From Bacteroidia bacterium (GTDB taxonomy: Bacteria > Bacteroidota > Bacteroidia > SpSt-205), in the NCBI GenBank assembly GCA_026003215.1, contig BPGV01000001.1:275570-339569 (forward strand): a DNA stretch of 64,000 bases. The letters are read 5' to 3'. Below are positions 1-7,383 of the stretch, piece after piece; positions within the stretch are counted from its first letter, which is position 1, and the number at the start of each line of letters is the position of its first letter. The translations under genes were made by a program, and so were the position numbers. Under the pieces are notes generated by a model. The model searched no databases. It saw only the letters and a program-made list of their open reading frames with translations, and was not told where the DNA came from.

Positions 1-1
1 C

Positions 2-515
2 CTGCATGCGCAAGTAAATCTCTACGGGATAGTGTATGGGGCGTGGACATTTGGGCGGCTATTTGTGCAGCGCGGGCGGGGTCACCTCATTCATATTGCC
101 TCACTGGCGGGGGGTAGCGCCTATCCCTGGTATTACCAGCTATACTGCGACGAAGTTTGGGGTGCGGGGGTTCAGCTTAGCCTTGGATGCCGAACTGCGT
201 CCGCAAGGCGTGCCGGTGACCGTGATTTGCCCGGGTCCCGTGGCTACCCCGCTCATCTTTAACGAACTCCCCAAGCCCGAGAGCGTGTATACCCTTTCTG
301 CCGGCGGCCTTCTCAAGCCTGAGGCTGTGGCGCAGGCTATCTTCCGCGCTATCCGTCGCCGTCCAAAAGAAATACTCCTACCTGCCGGCAAGGCGTGGGC
401 TGCCCGTATGGTTTCGCTTTTTCCCCGCCTCCAGGATATAGCCGCTCGCTTCCTCAGGACAGACGCAGAAGCTCGCCGCCAAAAGCTCCTCAGAAACCGC
501 CCTCCTTTTTCCTAA
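2..515 (+). CDS. Short-chain dehydrogenase/reductase, 5' truncated, frameshifted
   Basis: This is the C-terminal part of an SDR-family NAD(P)-dependent oxidoreductase; substrate unknown. The window edge removes the Rossmann glycine motif. What remains has the beta-5 serine region (IASLAG), the YTATK catalytic Tyr/Lys motif and the PGPVATP segment that follows it in classical SDRs. The reading frame enters at base 2 and changes at a run of six G at 109-114. Reading five G joins HIASLAG directly to VAPIPGITSYTATK, which is the normal family sequence, so one G appears to be extra. The gene ends shortly before a small same-strand ORF. Family assignment is firm; the true state of the frame is not known. 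Confidence 0.8.
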
Positions 516-540
516 GCACGTCACCAGATATTATTTTGTT

Positions 541-711
541 TTGAGATATGTGGGCAAGCGGGGGCGCAAAAAGCGCGCCATACAGCTACCGCCTGAACTA
601 CAAGGCTTAGCACCGCGTATTTCTGAGACGGGGGAGGTAGAGTTAGGCGTGGGTCGGGAAGCTTGGTTACGCTTCTTGGAACGACTCCGACGGGGCGAGA
701 AAGGGCTCTAA
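541..711 (+). CDS. Small basic hypothetical protein
   Basis: Open frame of 56 residues from TTG at 541 (alternative GTG at 550), starting LRYVGKRGRKKRAIQLP and ending RRGEKGL. It is rich in Arg and Lys at both ends, and no family is recognised. It fills the gap after the truncated dehydrogenase, and its last 45 bases overlap the 3' end of the convergent Sua5/YrdC gene. No good -7 box is seen in front (the region reads TATTATTTTG). It could be chance, but the coding-like composition and the otherwise empty gap make it worth keeping. Confidence 0.35.
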   Translation: MRYVGKRGRKKRAIQLPPELQGLAPRISETGEVELGVGREAWLRFLERLRRGEKGL

Positions 712-1296
712 CTCCGTCACGCTCCCTAATCCGACCCGCAACACCCGCAGACGAGCCAGCCCTTCACTGAGATCTACCACGGTTGTTCGCGCATCGGGAG
801 GCAGAGGTCCCGCATCTAATGCTTCAGGTACCCCTCGGGCATACCGCTCAAACTGATCTGGGGGCACGCTGGCCGTGACAAGCGGCTCTTTCAACTCTGA
901 CAATAGCGCTTGTAGGATGGGGTATTCCGTCACGCGGAAGCCTACGGTGCGACGATGCCAAAGGTGCCGAGGAATCGCCGGCCCCGGCCGCAAAATGATC
1001 GTATACGGCCCAGGCCATAACCGCTTCAACAGCCGGTAAGTAGGCGTATCCACCCCTACCGTATAACTACCTATTGCCCCTATCTCCGGTAAAAATACAG
1101 AGAATAAACTTTTTTCTGGGGATACTCCCCTCAGCTGGCAGAGCTCTTCAAAAGCTTTTTTATCTGTAAGCCTACATCCTATGGCATAAGTGGTATCAGT
1201 CGGATATAAAATCACCTGGCCTGCTCGGAGAGCTTCTGTGGCTTTTAGGATGGCCCGCTTATGGGGGATACCCCCTTCTACCTCCCATCGCCCCAT
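667..1296 (-). CDS. Sua5/YciO/YrdC family protein (TsaC-like)
   Basis: A 209-residue YrdC-fold protein. Members either make threonylcarbamoyl-adenylate for the t6A37 modification of ANN-decoding tRNAs or belong to the less understood YciO branch. The typical N-terminal pattern is present: an Ala-rich helix, then GQVILYPTDTTYAIGC (residues about 26-41), then KK and S/F residues of the nucleotide pocket, and the WPGPYTIIL motif near residue 94. The length matches single-domain TsaC/YciO and lacks the extra Sua5 domain. ATG at 1296 was chosen because it follows a TAACTTTG box by 8 bases. The gene is divergent from the outer-membrane barrel gene. TsaC and YciO cannot be told apart here. Confidence 0.8.
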   Translation of the reverse strand: MGRWEVEGGIPHKRAILKATEALRAGQVILYPTDTTYAIGCRLTDKKAFEELCQLRGVSPEKSLFSVFLPEIGAIGSYTVGVDTPTYRLLKRLWPGPYTIILRPGPAIPRHLWHRRTVGFRVTEYPILQALLSELKEPLVTASVPPDQFERYARGVPEALDAGPLPPDARTTVVDLSEGLARLRVLRVGLGSVTELEPFLAPSESFQEA

Positions 1297-1304
1297 GCAG
1301 GGCT

Positions 1305-1312
1305 CAAAGTTA
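1305..1312 (-). promoter_or_regulatory. -7 box TAACTTTG for the Sua5/YrdC gene
   Basis: Matches TAnnTTTG on the minus strand, 8 bases before the ATG at 1296. Eleven bases separate it from the opposite-facing box at 1324-1331. Confidence 0.5.
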
Positions 1313-1323
1313 GGCGAAACATG

Positions 1324-1331
1324 TATCTTTG
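1324..1331 (+). promoter_or_regulatory. -7 box TATCTTTG for the outer-membrane barrel gene
   Basis: Exact TAnnTTTG match ending 3 bases before the ATG at 1335, so transcription should begin at or next to the start codon. Confidence 0.6.
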
Positions 1332-1334
1332 TCT

Positions 1335-2078
1335 ATGCGCTGGGTATGTTTTTTGTCGGTAGGGCTGGCGCAGTCATTTTTAAGCATGGGGGCGCGGGTG
1401 CAGCTGTACCAAAGCCGCTTTTCTTCCCCCACAGATGCTGCTACGCATGGGGTTTCTTTTGATCCTACCCAAAAAGCCGGAGTGACAGGCTTTTTTAGCT
1501 GGGGCTGGAACCCTTACCTCGCCACCGGGATAGAAATAGGCTATCAAGGCGTAGGGCAAGATCTCTACGGCATAGGCGTCAATAGTGCGCCTTATACGGT
1601 ACAGGTAAAGCTACATTATCTCCGCACGGGCATTGCTATCCAACCGCAATATGAGCGTGGGGTATGGGGCCTTTGGGCCAGTATCTCCCCTGGTTTCAGC
1701 TTTCTGACCCAAAGCGAGCTTACGTATCAAGGGGATAGTGTCCTGCCGGGTAACCTCACTACTCCCCAAGTCACCCAAACCCTCCTCCGCTATTTAGACC
1801 AAAGCACCGATCCCAACGACCGTCTAATCTTGACGCGCATGTATCAACGCGGGGTCCTTTCTCTACATTTCACCGGCGGCCTGCGCATACGCTTGGCCGA
1901 GGGCGTGTGGGTGCTGGGTACACTCTTCTACGAGCGGAGCTTTGGGGACTTAGAACGCAAAGGCTATACCTACGGGAAAGAATACACCCCTATGTATGCC
2001 CCAGGGCGACGGCCAGTACAATATACACTTACAGGTATACAGTTAGGGGTCCAATACACCGTAGGATTGGCGCGCTAA
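1335..2078 (+). CDS. Outer-membrane beta-barrel protein
   Basis: A 247-residue exported protein. The N-terminus (MRWVCFLSVGLAQSFLS) is a signal peptide. The rest is alternating aromatic/polar strands with frequent Gly and Tyr (for example GFFSWGWNPYLATGIEIGYQ), and it ends in a strand with QLGVQYTVGLAR, as expected for the last strand of a Bacteroidota porin-like barrel of the PorT/OMP_b-brl type. The function is unknown. ATG 1335 was preferred over the in-frame TTG at 1329 because that TTG lies inside the -7 box. A strong terminator follows at 2106-2136, so the gene is transcribed alone. Confidence 0.7.
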   Translation: MRWVCFLSVGLAQSFLSMGARVQLYQSRFSSPTDAATHGVSFDPTQKAGVTGFFSWGWNPYLATGIEIGYQGVGQDLYGIGVNSAPYTVQVKLHYLRTGIAIQPQYERGVWGLWASISPGFSFLTQSELTYQGDSVLPGNLTTPQVTQTLLRYLDQSTDPNDRLILTRMYQRGVLSLHFTGGLRIRLAEGVWVLGTLFYERSFGDLERKGYTYGKEYTPMYAPGRRPVQYTLTGIQLGVQYTVGLAR

Positions 2079-2105
2079 GAGCGATTATAGCCAATAAATG
2101 TTTTC

Positions 2106-2136
2106 ATTGGGCTGTCCTTGGGCAGCCCAATTTTTT
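2106..2136 (+). terminator. Intrinsic terminator after the barrel gene
   Basis: Perfect 9-bp stem (ATTGGGCTG at 2106-2114 with CAGCCCAAT at 2123-2131), an 8-base loop, then a run of T to 2136. It insulates the mra operon, whose promoter box begins 48 bases further on. Confidence 0.85.
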
Positions 2137-2184
2137 ATTTTCGGGAAATGGGGTACGGTGGGGCAAAAAGTGGAGAAAAGTGGC

Positions 2185-2192
2185 TACCTTTG
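2185..2192 (+). promoter_or_regulatory. -7 box TACCTTTG of the mraZ operon
   Basis: TAnnTTTG match, 7 bases before the GTG start of mraZ. It is the only box seen before the genes from mraZ to the TPR protein. Confidence 0.6.
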
Positions 2193-2199
2193 TCAGGCA

Positions 2200-2643
2200 G
2201 TGTTTCTCTTTGGGGAGTATTCCGCTCGGCTGGATGCCAAGCGTCGGTTTGTATTGCCGAGTGCGCTGCTATCCCTGCTGCCCGAGGGAAACCGCACCGA
2301 CTTTGTCTTGCAACGGGCCCCAGACCCGTGCTTATGGCTCTATCCCCTCTCTGTCTGGAAAAGCGAACTCGAAAAAATCCACGAAAAGATAAACCTTTTC
2401 ACCCCTGAAGGCCGAAACTTTGCTCGTCTCTTTCAAAGTGGTGCCCAGCCTGTGAGCTTAGATACCGCTAACCGCCTGGTTTTGCCTAAACCTTTTTGCG
2501 ATTATGCGGGTATTGCTGCAGAGATTATCCTTTTAGGCATGAAAGACCGTATAGAAATCTGGGCCCAAGAGCCGTATGAGCGATGGAAAAGCCAGCATGA
2601 AGCCCATCTCTCCGAATGGACACAACGGTTTTTAGGCACATGA
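2200..2643 (+). CDS. mraZ: Transcriptional regulator MraZ
   Basis: A 147-residue member of the MraZ family, with two SpoVT/AbrB-like halves. In other bacteria MraZ is a ring-forming DNA-binding repressor of its own division and cell-wall operon. The N-terminal half has the hallmark FGEYSARLDAKRRFVLP and the second half the related SLDTANRLVLP, each the D-x-x-x-R-hydrophobic-x-hydrophobic-P signature. GTG 2200 was chosen because the family signature begins right after it and because it lies 7 bases from the -7 box; upstream in-frame starts fall in the terminator. It is the first gene of the operon and overlaps rsmH by ATGA. The direct repeats that MraZ usually binds were not recognised in the short leader. 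Confidence 0.93.
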   Translation: MFLFGEYSARLDAKRRFVLPSALLSLLPEGNRTDFVLQRAPDPCLWLYPLSVWKSELEKIHEKINLFTPEGRNFARLFQSGAQPVSLDTANRLVLPKPFCDYAGIAAEIILLGMKDRIEIWAQEPYERWKSQHEAHLSEWTQRFLGT

Positions 2644-3524
2644 CCGTGGCGCAGGTGTATCATATTCCCGTACTCCTCCGAGAGAGTGTCGAGGCCTTAG
2701 TGACGGACCCGTCGGGCATATACGTAGATGCTACTTTTGGCGGCGGGGGTCACAGTCGGGCCATCCTGGCAAGTCTAACAGCGAGTGGGCGCCTGCTCGC
2801 CATAGACCAGGACCCCGAAGTGCCCGCGCAGGCAATACAAGATTCACGCTTCACCTTCCTAAGAGGTAACTTTCGGGATCTTCCTTATTTGCTGAGGCAG
2901 TACGGTATAGAAAAACTCACAGGTATCTTGGCAGATTTAGGGGTGTCTTCGCACCAAATAGATACGCCTGAGCGTGGGTTTAGCTTCAAGAGAGAGGCCC
3001 TTTTAGATCTACGCATGAACCCGCAAGAGGGCCTCCCTGCCCGAGTATGGATAGCTCAGCAAGAGGAAGAGACTTTAGCCGATATTTTGCGTATGTATGG
3101 AGACCTGCCTAAAAGTAGGCGTTTGGCGCGAGCGATTTTGCAAGCAACGCATCCGGCTTTTACCACTACTGAACTGGCCGATTGTGCCCGTCGGGTATAT
3201 GGGAGAGAAGCCGATAAATATCTACCGCAGCTTTTCCAAGCTATACGCATAGCGGTCAATGAGGAGCTTTCAGCCTTGGAGTCTTTCCTCACGGCAGCCG
3301 AATCCTTGCTCATGCCTAAGGGGCATTTAGTGGTCCTTACCTATCATAGCGGTGAAGTACGCCAGGTCAAAAAGCGGTATCAGCACCCCGCCCACCAGGA
3401 CCCCATCACCGGCCAAAAAACCTATAACTGGCGCTTAGTGCGGCGGTGCCTTCCTGCTCCTGTAGAAGTACAGCAGAATCCTCGGAGCCGTTCTGCGCAG
3501 CTCTGGGTCTTAGAAAAGCTATGA
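2640..3524 (+). CDS. rsmH: 16S rRNA (cytosine(1402)-N4)-methyltransferase RsmH
   Basis: A 294-residue SAM-dependent methyltransferase that modifies C1402 of 16S rRNA. Seen in order: HIPVLLRE near the N-terminus, the SAM motif DATFGGGGHS, the DLGVSSHQID motif, the family helix with FQAIRIAVNEEL, and a C-terminal KPSxPSxxE-like region reduced to NPRSRSAQLWVLEKL. The usual SFHSLEDR motif is replaced by LTYHSGEVRQVK, an unusual loss of Leu-Glu-Asp. ATG 2640 overlaps the mraZ stop as ATGA, so it was chosen over the upstream ATG at 2616. It also overlaps ftsL by four bases, so the three genes are coupled. Confidence 0.93.
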   Translation: MTVAQVYHIPVLLRESVEALVTDPSGIYVDATFGGGGHSRAILASLTASGRLLAIDQDPEVPAQAIQDSRFTFLRGNFRDLPYLLRQYGIEKLTGILADLGVSSHQIDTPERGFSFKREALLDLRMNPQEGLPARVWIAQQEEETLADILRMYGDLPKSRRLARAILQATHPAFTTTELADCARRVYGREADKYLPQLFQAIRIAVNEELSALESFLTAAESLLMPKGHLVVLTYHSGEVRQVKKRYQHPAHQDPITGQKTYNWRLVRRCLPAPVEVQQNPRSRSAQLWVLEKL

Positions 3525-3811
3525 GCCGCTGGAATCCTTTTTATTGGCTTCCTCGTCATGTGGGGATTATGTTATACTTGGTCTTTTGGCTGATAGTCTA
3601 TGTAGCCACACAGTACCGAGCCGAAATGAAAGTACGAGAGCTTCATCGTCTGCGCAAGGAACTCTCAGAAAAACGGGCTCAGTATCTCCAGCTCAATGCC
3701 AGTGTCAGCCAAAAGAGAAGCTACTCTACCCTACGGCCTGTGCTGGATAGTTTAGGTTTAGCTCTCCCAACCGAAGCGCCTCTGGTGCTTTTCGTACCCT
3801 CGTATGAGTAA
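3521..3811 (+). CDS. ftsL: FtsL-like division protein
   Basis: A 96-residue bitopic membrane protein in the slot between rsmH and ftsI that ftsL occupies. After a short cytoplasmic stretch comes one hydrophobic segment (IMLYLVFWLIVYVAT, residues about 15-30), then a heptad-like charged helix (VRELHRLRKELSEKRAQYLQL), which is the FtsL layout of one TM and a periplasmic coiled coil. FtsL scaffolds FtsQLB and activates the FtsWI synthase. Sequence conservation of FtsL is poor, so the call rests on topology and position. The start is ATG 3521, overlapping the rsmH stop (ATGA). It overlaps ftsI by 8 bases. Confidence 0.75.
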   Translation: MSRWNPFYWLPRHVGIMLYLVFWLIVYVATQYRAEMKVRELHRLRKELSEKRAQYLQLNASVSQKRSYSTLRPVLDSLGLALPTEAPLVLFVPSYE

Positions 3812-5855
3812 GACACTCAAACGATTTTACCTAATCTTGGTGCTCATAGCCGGCGCGTGGATAGGACTAACTATTCGGCTGGGGTATCTTCAATGGAAGT
3901 ATCGGGAGGCTTCGCCTTACGTGGCTTATGAAAAGCGTCCTTATTTGAAAAAAATCGTTGGAGAGAGGGGCAGTATATTGGCGAGAGACACCACGGTGTG
4001 GGCCACAAGTATGCCTCTTTTTCGGATTGCGGTAGATCCCGCGGCATGGACTGAAAAAGAGGTACAAGATTCCCTCAAGCCCTTGGCCCAGGCACTTAGT
4101 CGGCTATTTCCTCACTATCACCCACGCCCGGAATCGCTGCGGGCGTATCTTTTCCAGCGGTGGAAGGTCCGAGATAGGCATGTGTATCTTTTTCCCTATC
4201 GGGTCTTGCTTACGTATTCAGAGAAAAAACAGGTGGAAGCGCTACCCCTTCTTTGTTCTGTACCGGGCCGTAGAGCGCTCATTGTAGAGAAGATTACCCA
4301 TAAGCGTTCTTATCCGTATGGAAACTTAGCACGGATTACTTTGGGGTATTTGGTAAATGACTCTGTGGCGTGGCGGGGCTTAGAAAGCGCTTTTCATGAA
4401 AAGCTCCGAGGGGAGGAGCGCTGGATGCTTGTACAGCGTTTGCCTAATGGCGTGGAGATCCCCTTAGAAGATCTCGCAGAATATGAACCTCAACCCGGTG
4501 GCGACCTTTTTACTACGCTGGACCCGCATCTCCAGGACATTGTGGATCAAGCCCTCCAGGCAGGCGTAGAGCGTCATAAAGCCAAAGGAGGGGTCGCCAT
4601 CCTCATGGAGGTCCAGACCGGCGAGATCCTCGCCCTCGCTAACTATAAAGAAATGTACAATGATGCAGTAAGTACCCTCTGGGAACCCGGCTCTACCTTC
4701 AAAGTAGCGACCGCAGCGGCTCTCTTAGAAGAAGGCGTAGTACGCCCAAACCAGCGCTTTATCGTGCCAGCCAGCCTGAAAGTGGCAGACCGTACCCTCT
4801 CTGATGGGCACGATGCCGCCGAAATGACTTTTGAAGAAGCTCTGGCCTATTCCCGAAATGTGGCTTTTGCCAGCTTGTGTTACAAAGCTTTTGGCCGAAA
4901 TCCATATAAGTTCTATGGGTATCTGCAGAAGTTTCGGCTCCTATCGCCTACGGGTATTACTTTATATCCGGAGCCGCACCCCGCGAGTATTTTACCTAAT
5001 ACGCGCTACTATAACCCTACGACTTTGCCTTGGCTGGCTATTGGATACAATGTACAGCTGACGCCGTTACAACTTTTAGCTTTCTACAACGCCATAGCGA
5101 ATGGGGGCGTATGGGTGGCGCCGCGGCTGGTGCGCGAGATTCGGTATCCGGATGGTCGTCGGGAGCCAATCAGCGTACCTCCACCCCAGCGCATTCTTAG
5201 TGCAGCGACAGCCCAAACGCTCCAGCGCCTCCTCCAAGCCGTAGTCACTTACGGTACTGCTCATGGCAGTGCTTCTCCGCTTTATCCTATCGCCGGCAAA
5301 ACGGGTACCGCCAAAAAAGTAAAAGGGCGCACCTATGTCAACGAGTACCGGGCCTCTTTTGTAGGCTTCTTTCCGGCCAATAAGCCCCTCTACTCGTGCA
5401 TCGTAGTGGTAGATGAGCCCAAGGAAGGGGGGATTCATGGGGGAGAAATAGCGGCCCCTATCTTTCGGCAGATAGCGGATGCGGTGGTTTTTCGGGATTT
5501 GCGCATTGCGCCCCAAGAGGTACAGGCTCGTCCTGACCGCTTACAGCCCAGCCTCCCTGTGCTCGTGCAAAAAGTAGCGGTGCCCCTCTATAATGAGCTA
5601 AGTATCTCCACCCCTGAGCGCCCTCCTACGCCGCTTGTTCGTGCGCATTCTTATACCCACTATGTGGTGTTTTCTCCCTACCGGGTCCCTTTTCCTGAAG
5701 CAGTCGTAGGCATGAGCCTCCGCCAAGCCTTGTATCACTTAGAAAGCGAGGGATACAGGGTTTTTTGGAAGGGAGACGGGCCGATGGTAGTGCGCCTCCA
5801 TCAGCGAAGTCCCAAGGAAATCCTTTTAGAGCTCGGCTATGAAGCGCCTTCCTGA
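3804..5855 (+). CDS. ftsI: Peptidoglycan transpeptidase, class B PBP (FtsI/PBP3)
   Basis: A 683-residue division-specific penicillin-binding protein that crosslinks septal peptidoglycan in the periplasm. There is an N-terminal TM anchor at residues about 8-25 and then the PBP dimerisation region (GERGSILARD). The transpeptidase domain contains the active-site SxxK as STFK in WEPGSTFKVAT, the SxN motif as SRN, and KTG in IAGKTGTAKK. The last ~60 residues (YVVFSPYRVPFPEAVVGMSL onward) are a PASTA-like domain. It overlaps ftsL (8 bases) and murE (17 bases), so expression is tied to the operon. In the mra-cluster position this is the septal enzyme rather than an elongation PBP2. Confidence 0.92.
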   Translation: MSKTLKRFYLILVLIAGAWIGLTIRLGYLQWKYREASPYVAYEKRPYLKKIVGERGSILARDTTVWATSMPLFRIAVDPAAWTEKEVQDSLKPLAQALSRLFPHYHPRPESLRAYLFQRWKVRDRHVYLFPYRVLLTYSEKKQVEALPLLCSVPGRRALIVEKITHKRSYPYGNLARITLGYLVNDSVAWRGLESAFHEKLRGEERWMLVQRLPNGVEIPLEDLAEYEPQPGGDLFTTLDPHLQDIVDQALQAGVERHKAKGGVAILMEVQTGEILALANYKEMYNDAVSTLWEPGSTFKVATAAALLEEGVVRPNQRFIVPASLKVADRTLSDGHDAAEMTFEEALAYSRNVAFASLCYKAFGRNPYKFYGYLQKFRLLSPTGITLYPEPHPASILPNTRYYNPTTLPWLAIGYNVQLTPLQLLAFYNAIANGGVWVAPRLVREIRYPDGRREPISVPPPQRILSAATAQTLQRLLQAVVTYGTAHGSASPLYPIAGKTGTAKKVKGRTYVNEYRASFVGFFPANKPLYSCIVVVDEPKEGGIHGGEIAAPIFRQIADAVVFRDLRIAPQEVQARPDRLQPSLPVLVQKVAVPLYNELSISTPERPPTPLVRAHSYTHYVVFSPYRVPFPEAVVGMSLRQALYHLESEGYRVFWKGDGPMVVRLHQRSPKEILLELGYEAPS

Positions 5856-7383
5856 ACTTCTGGAGGGCCTACCCGGCCTAAAACACGCGGGCCCTGTGCC
5901 GGAGATACCCATCCATGGCGTGACAGCGGATAGCCGAACTGTGCAGCCGGGTACGCTCTTTGTGGCATGGCAAGGTAAAAGTGCGGATGGTCATGCTTAC
6001 CTCCCCGACGCTCTCCACCAAGGGGCCGTCGCGCTCTTGGTAGAGAAGCCCGTGGAGCCTCCCCCCGATGTGCCTGTATTTTATACCGAAAATGCCCGAC
6101 TAAGCTATGCCCACTTGTGTCAGCGGTGGTTTGACTTCCCGGATAAACATCTTTTTTGCGTAGGCATCACTGGCACCAATGGCAAAAGTTCCACGGCTTA
6201 CTATCTCTATCAGCTCTGGCAAGGCTTAGGATATAAGACGGGTTTGATTGGTACAGTCTTTTGTCTGTGTGGAGAGGAGGTTTTGCCGGCTACCCTTACT
6301 ACGCCCGATAGTTATGAGCTGTATCGGCTGTTCAGGTACTTTGCGGACCGAGGGGTCACCCACGTGGCGATGGAGGTCAGTTCTATCGCCTTAGACCAGT
6401 ACCGCACCGCAGGCCTGACCTTCCAAGGCGCTATTTTCACCAACCTGTCTCATGACCACCTGGATTATCATGGGACCTTTATCGCTTATCGGGACGCCAA
6501 AAAGCGCCTCTTTGATACCCTGTCTGCTGGAAGTTTTGCCTTAACCAACGTAGATGATAAAAACGGACTTTTCATGCTGCAAAATACTGCGGCTCTTCGG
6601 TATGGCTACAGCGTGCAAGGCATAGCCGACTTTCAACTGATACTTCGGGAGAGCGGCTTGTGGGGCATAGCTTATGCGCTTATTGCACGGTTAGAAGGGG
6701 CACACCCTAAGCAGTCCGAGCTCCCTTTCACCAGTAAAGTAGAAAACCTTCATGCTGCCTTGATAGGGAGCTTCCAAGCATATAACCTCTTAGCTGCCAC
6801 TGCGGCAGCATTTTTAGGAGAAAAGCCGGAAAAAAATACTGAGAAGCAGGAGCTTTGGTATCGCTTAGCGCAGCTCTCTACGGGACTGCGGACGCTGCCT
6901 GGACGATTAGAACCTATTCCGCTTTCCGGAGGGCGGTTAGGGTTAGTAGATTATGCGCATACGCCGGATGCGATTGAAAAGGTGCTTCGGGCGCTGCGGC
7001 CGCTGGTACCAGAAGGCGGGAAGCTTATAGCGGTGCTGGGTGCTGGCGGCAACAGAGACCGTACGAAACGCGGCCCTATGGCCGAAGCCGCAGCCCGCTG
7101 GGCTGACCAGGTATTTCTCACCAGCGATAACCCGCGCTATGAAGATCCACTGGCCATCTTAGAAGATATGTATGCCCCCCTCTCTCCTGCCCTCCGTGAA
7201 AAGGTAGTGCGCATTCCAGACAGAGCTGAGGCCATACGCACCGCTGTGCGTCTCGCGCCGCCCCATAGCCTTATTGCAGTTTTAGGTAAAGGCCACGAGA
7301 GCTACCAGGAGATACAAGGGGTGAAGCATCCCTTTAGTGACACAGAAATACTGCTTTCTTATGCGGAGGTAGATCATGCTTAG
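5839..7383 (+). CDS. murE: UDP-MurNAc-tripeptide synthetase MurE
   Basis: A 514-residue Mur ligase that adds the third residue of the stem peptide to UDP-MurNAc-L-Ala-D-Glu. The N-terminal UDP-binding domain carries GVTADSRTVQPGTLFVA. The central ATP-binding domain has the P-loop GITGTNGKSST near residue 110 and the conserved NLSHDHLDYHG. The C-terminal domain has DNPR in LTSDNPRYEDP, the signature of meso-diaminopimelate-specific enzymes rather than lysine-adding ones. A Gly-Lys-Gly-His-Glu motif (GKGHESYQ) sits near the end. It overlaps ftsI by 17 bases and mraY by 8. The peptidoglycan is therefore expected to be of the DAP type. Confidence 0.94.
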   Translation: MKRLPELLEGLPGLKHAGPVPEIPIHGVTADSRTVQPGTLFVAWQGKSADGHAYLPDALHQGAVALLVEKPVEPPPDVPVFYTENARLSYAHLCQRWFDFPDKHLFCVGITGTNGKSSTAYYLYQLWQGLGYKTGLIGTVFCLCGEEVLPATLTTPDSYELYRLFRYFADRGVTHVAMEVSSIALDQYRTAGLTFQGAIFTNLSHDHLDYHGTFIAYRDAKKRLFDTLSAGSFALTNVDDKNGLFMLQNTAALRYGYSVQGIADFQLILRESGLWGIAYALIARLEGAHPKQSELPFTSKVENLHAALIGSFQAYNLLAATAAAFLGEKPEKNTEKQELWYRLAQLSTGLRTLPGRLEPIPLSGGRLGLVDYAHTPDAIEKVLRALRPLVPEGGKLIAVLGAGGNRDRTKRGPMAEAAARWADQVFLTSDNPRYEDPLAILEDMYAPLSPALREKVVRIPDRAEAIRTAVRLAPPHSLIAVLGKGHESYQEIQGVKHPFSDTEILLSYAEVDHA

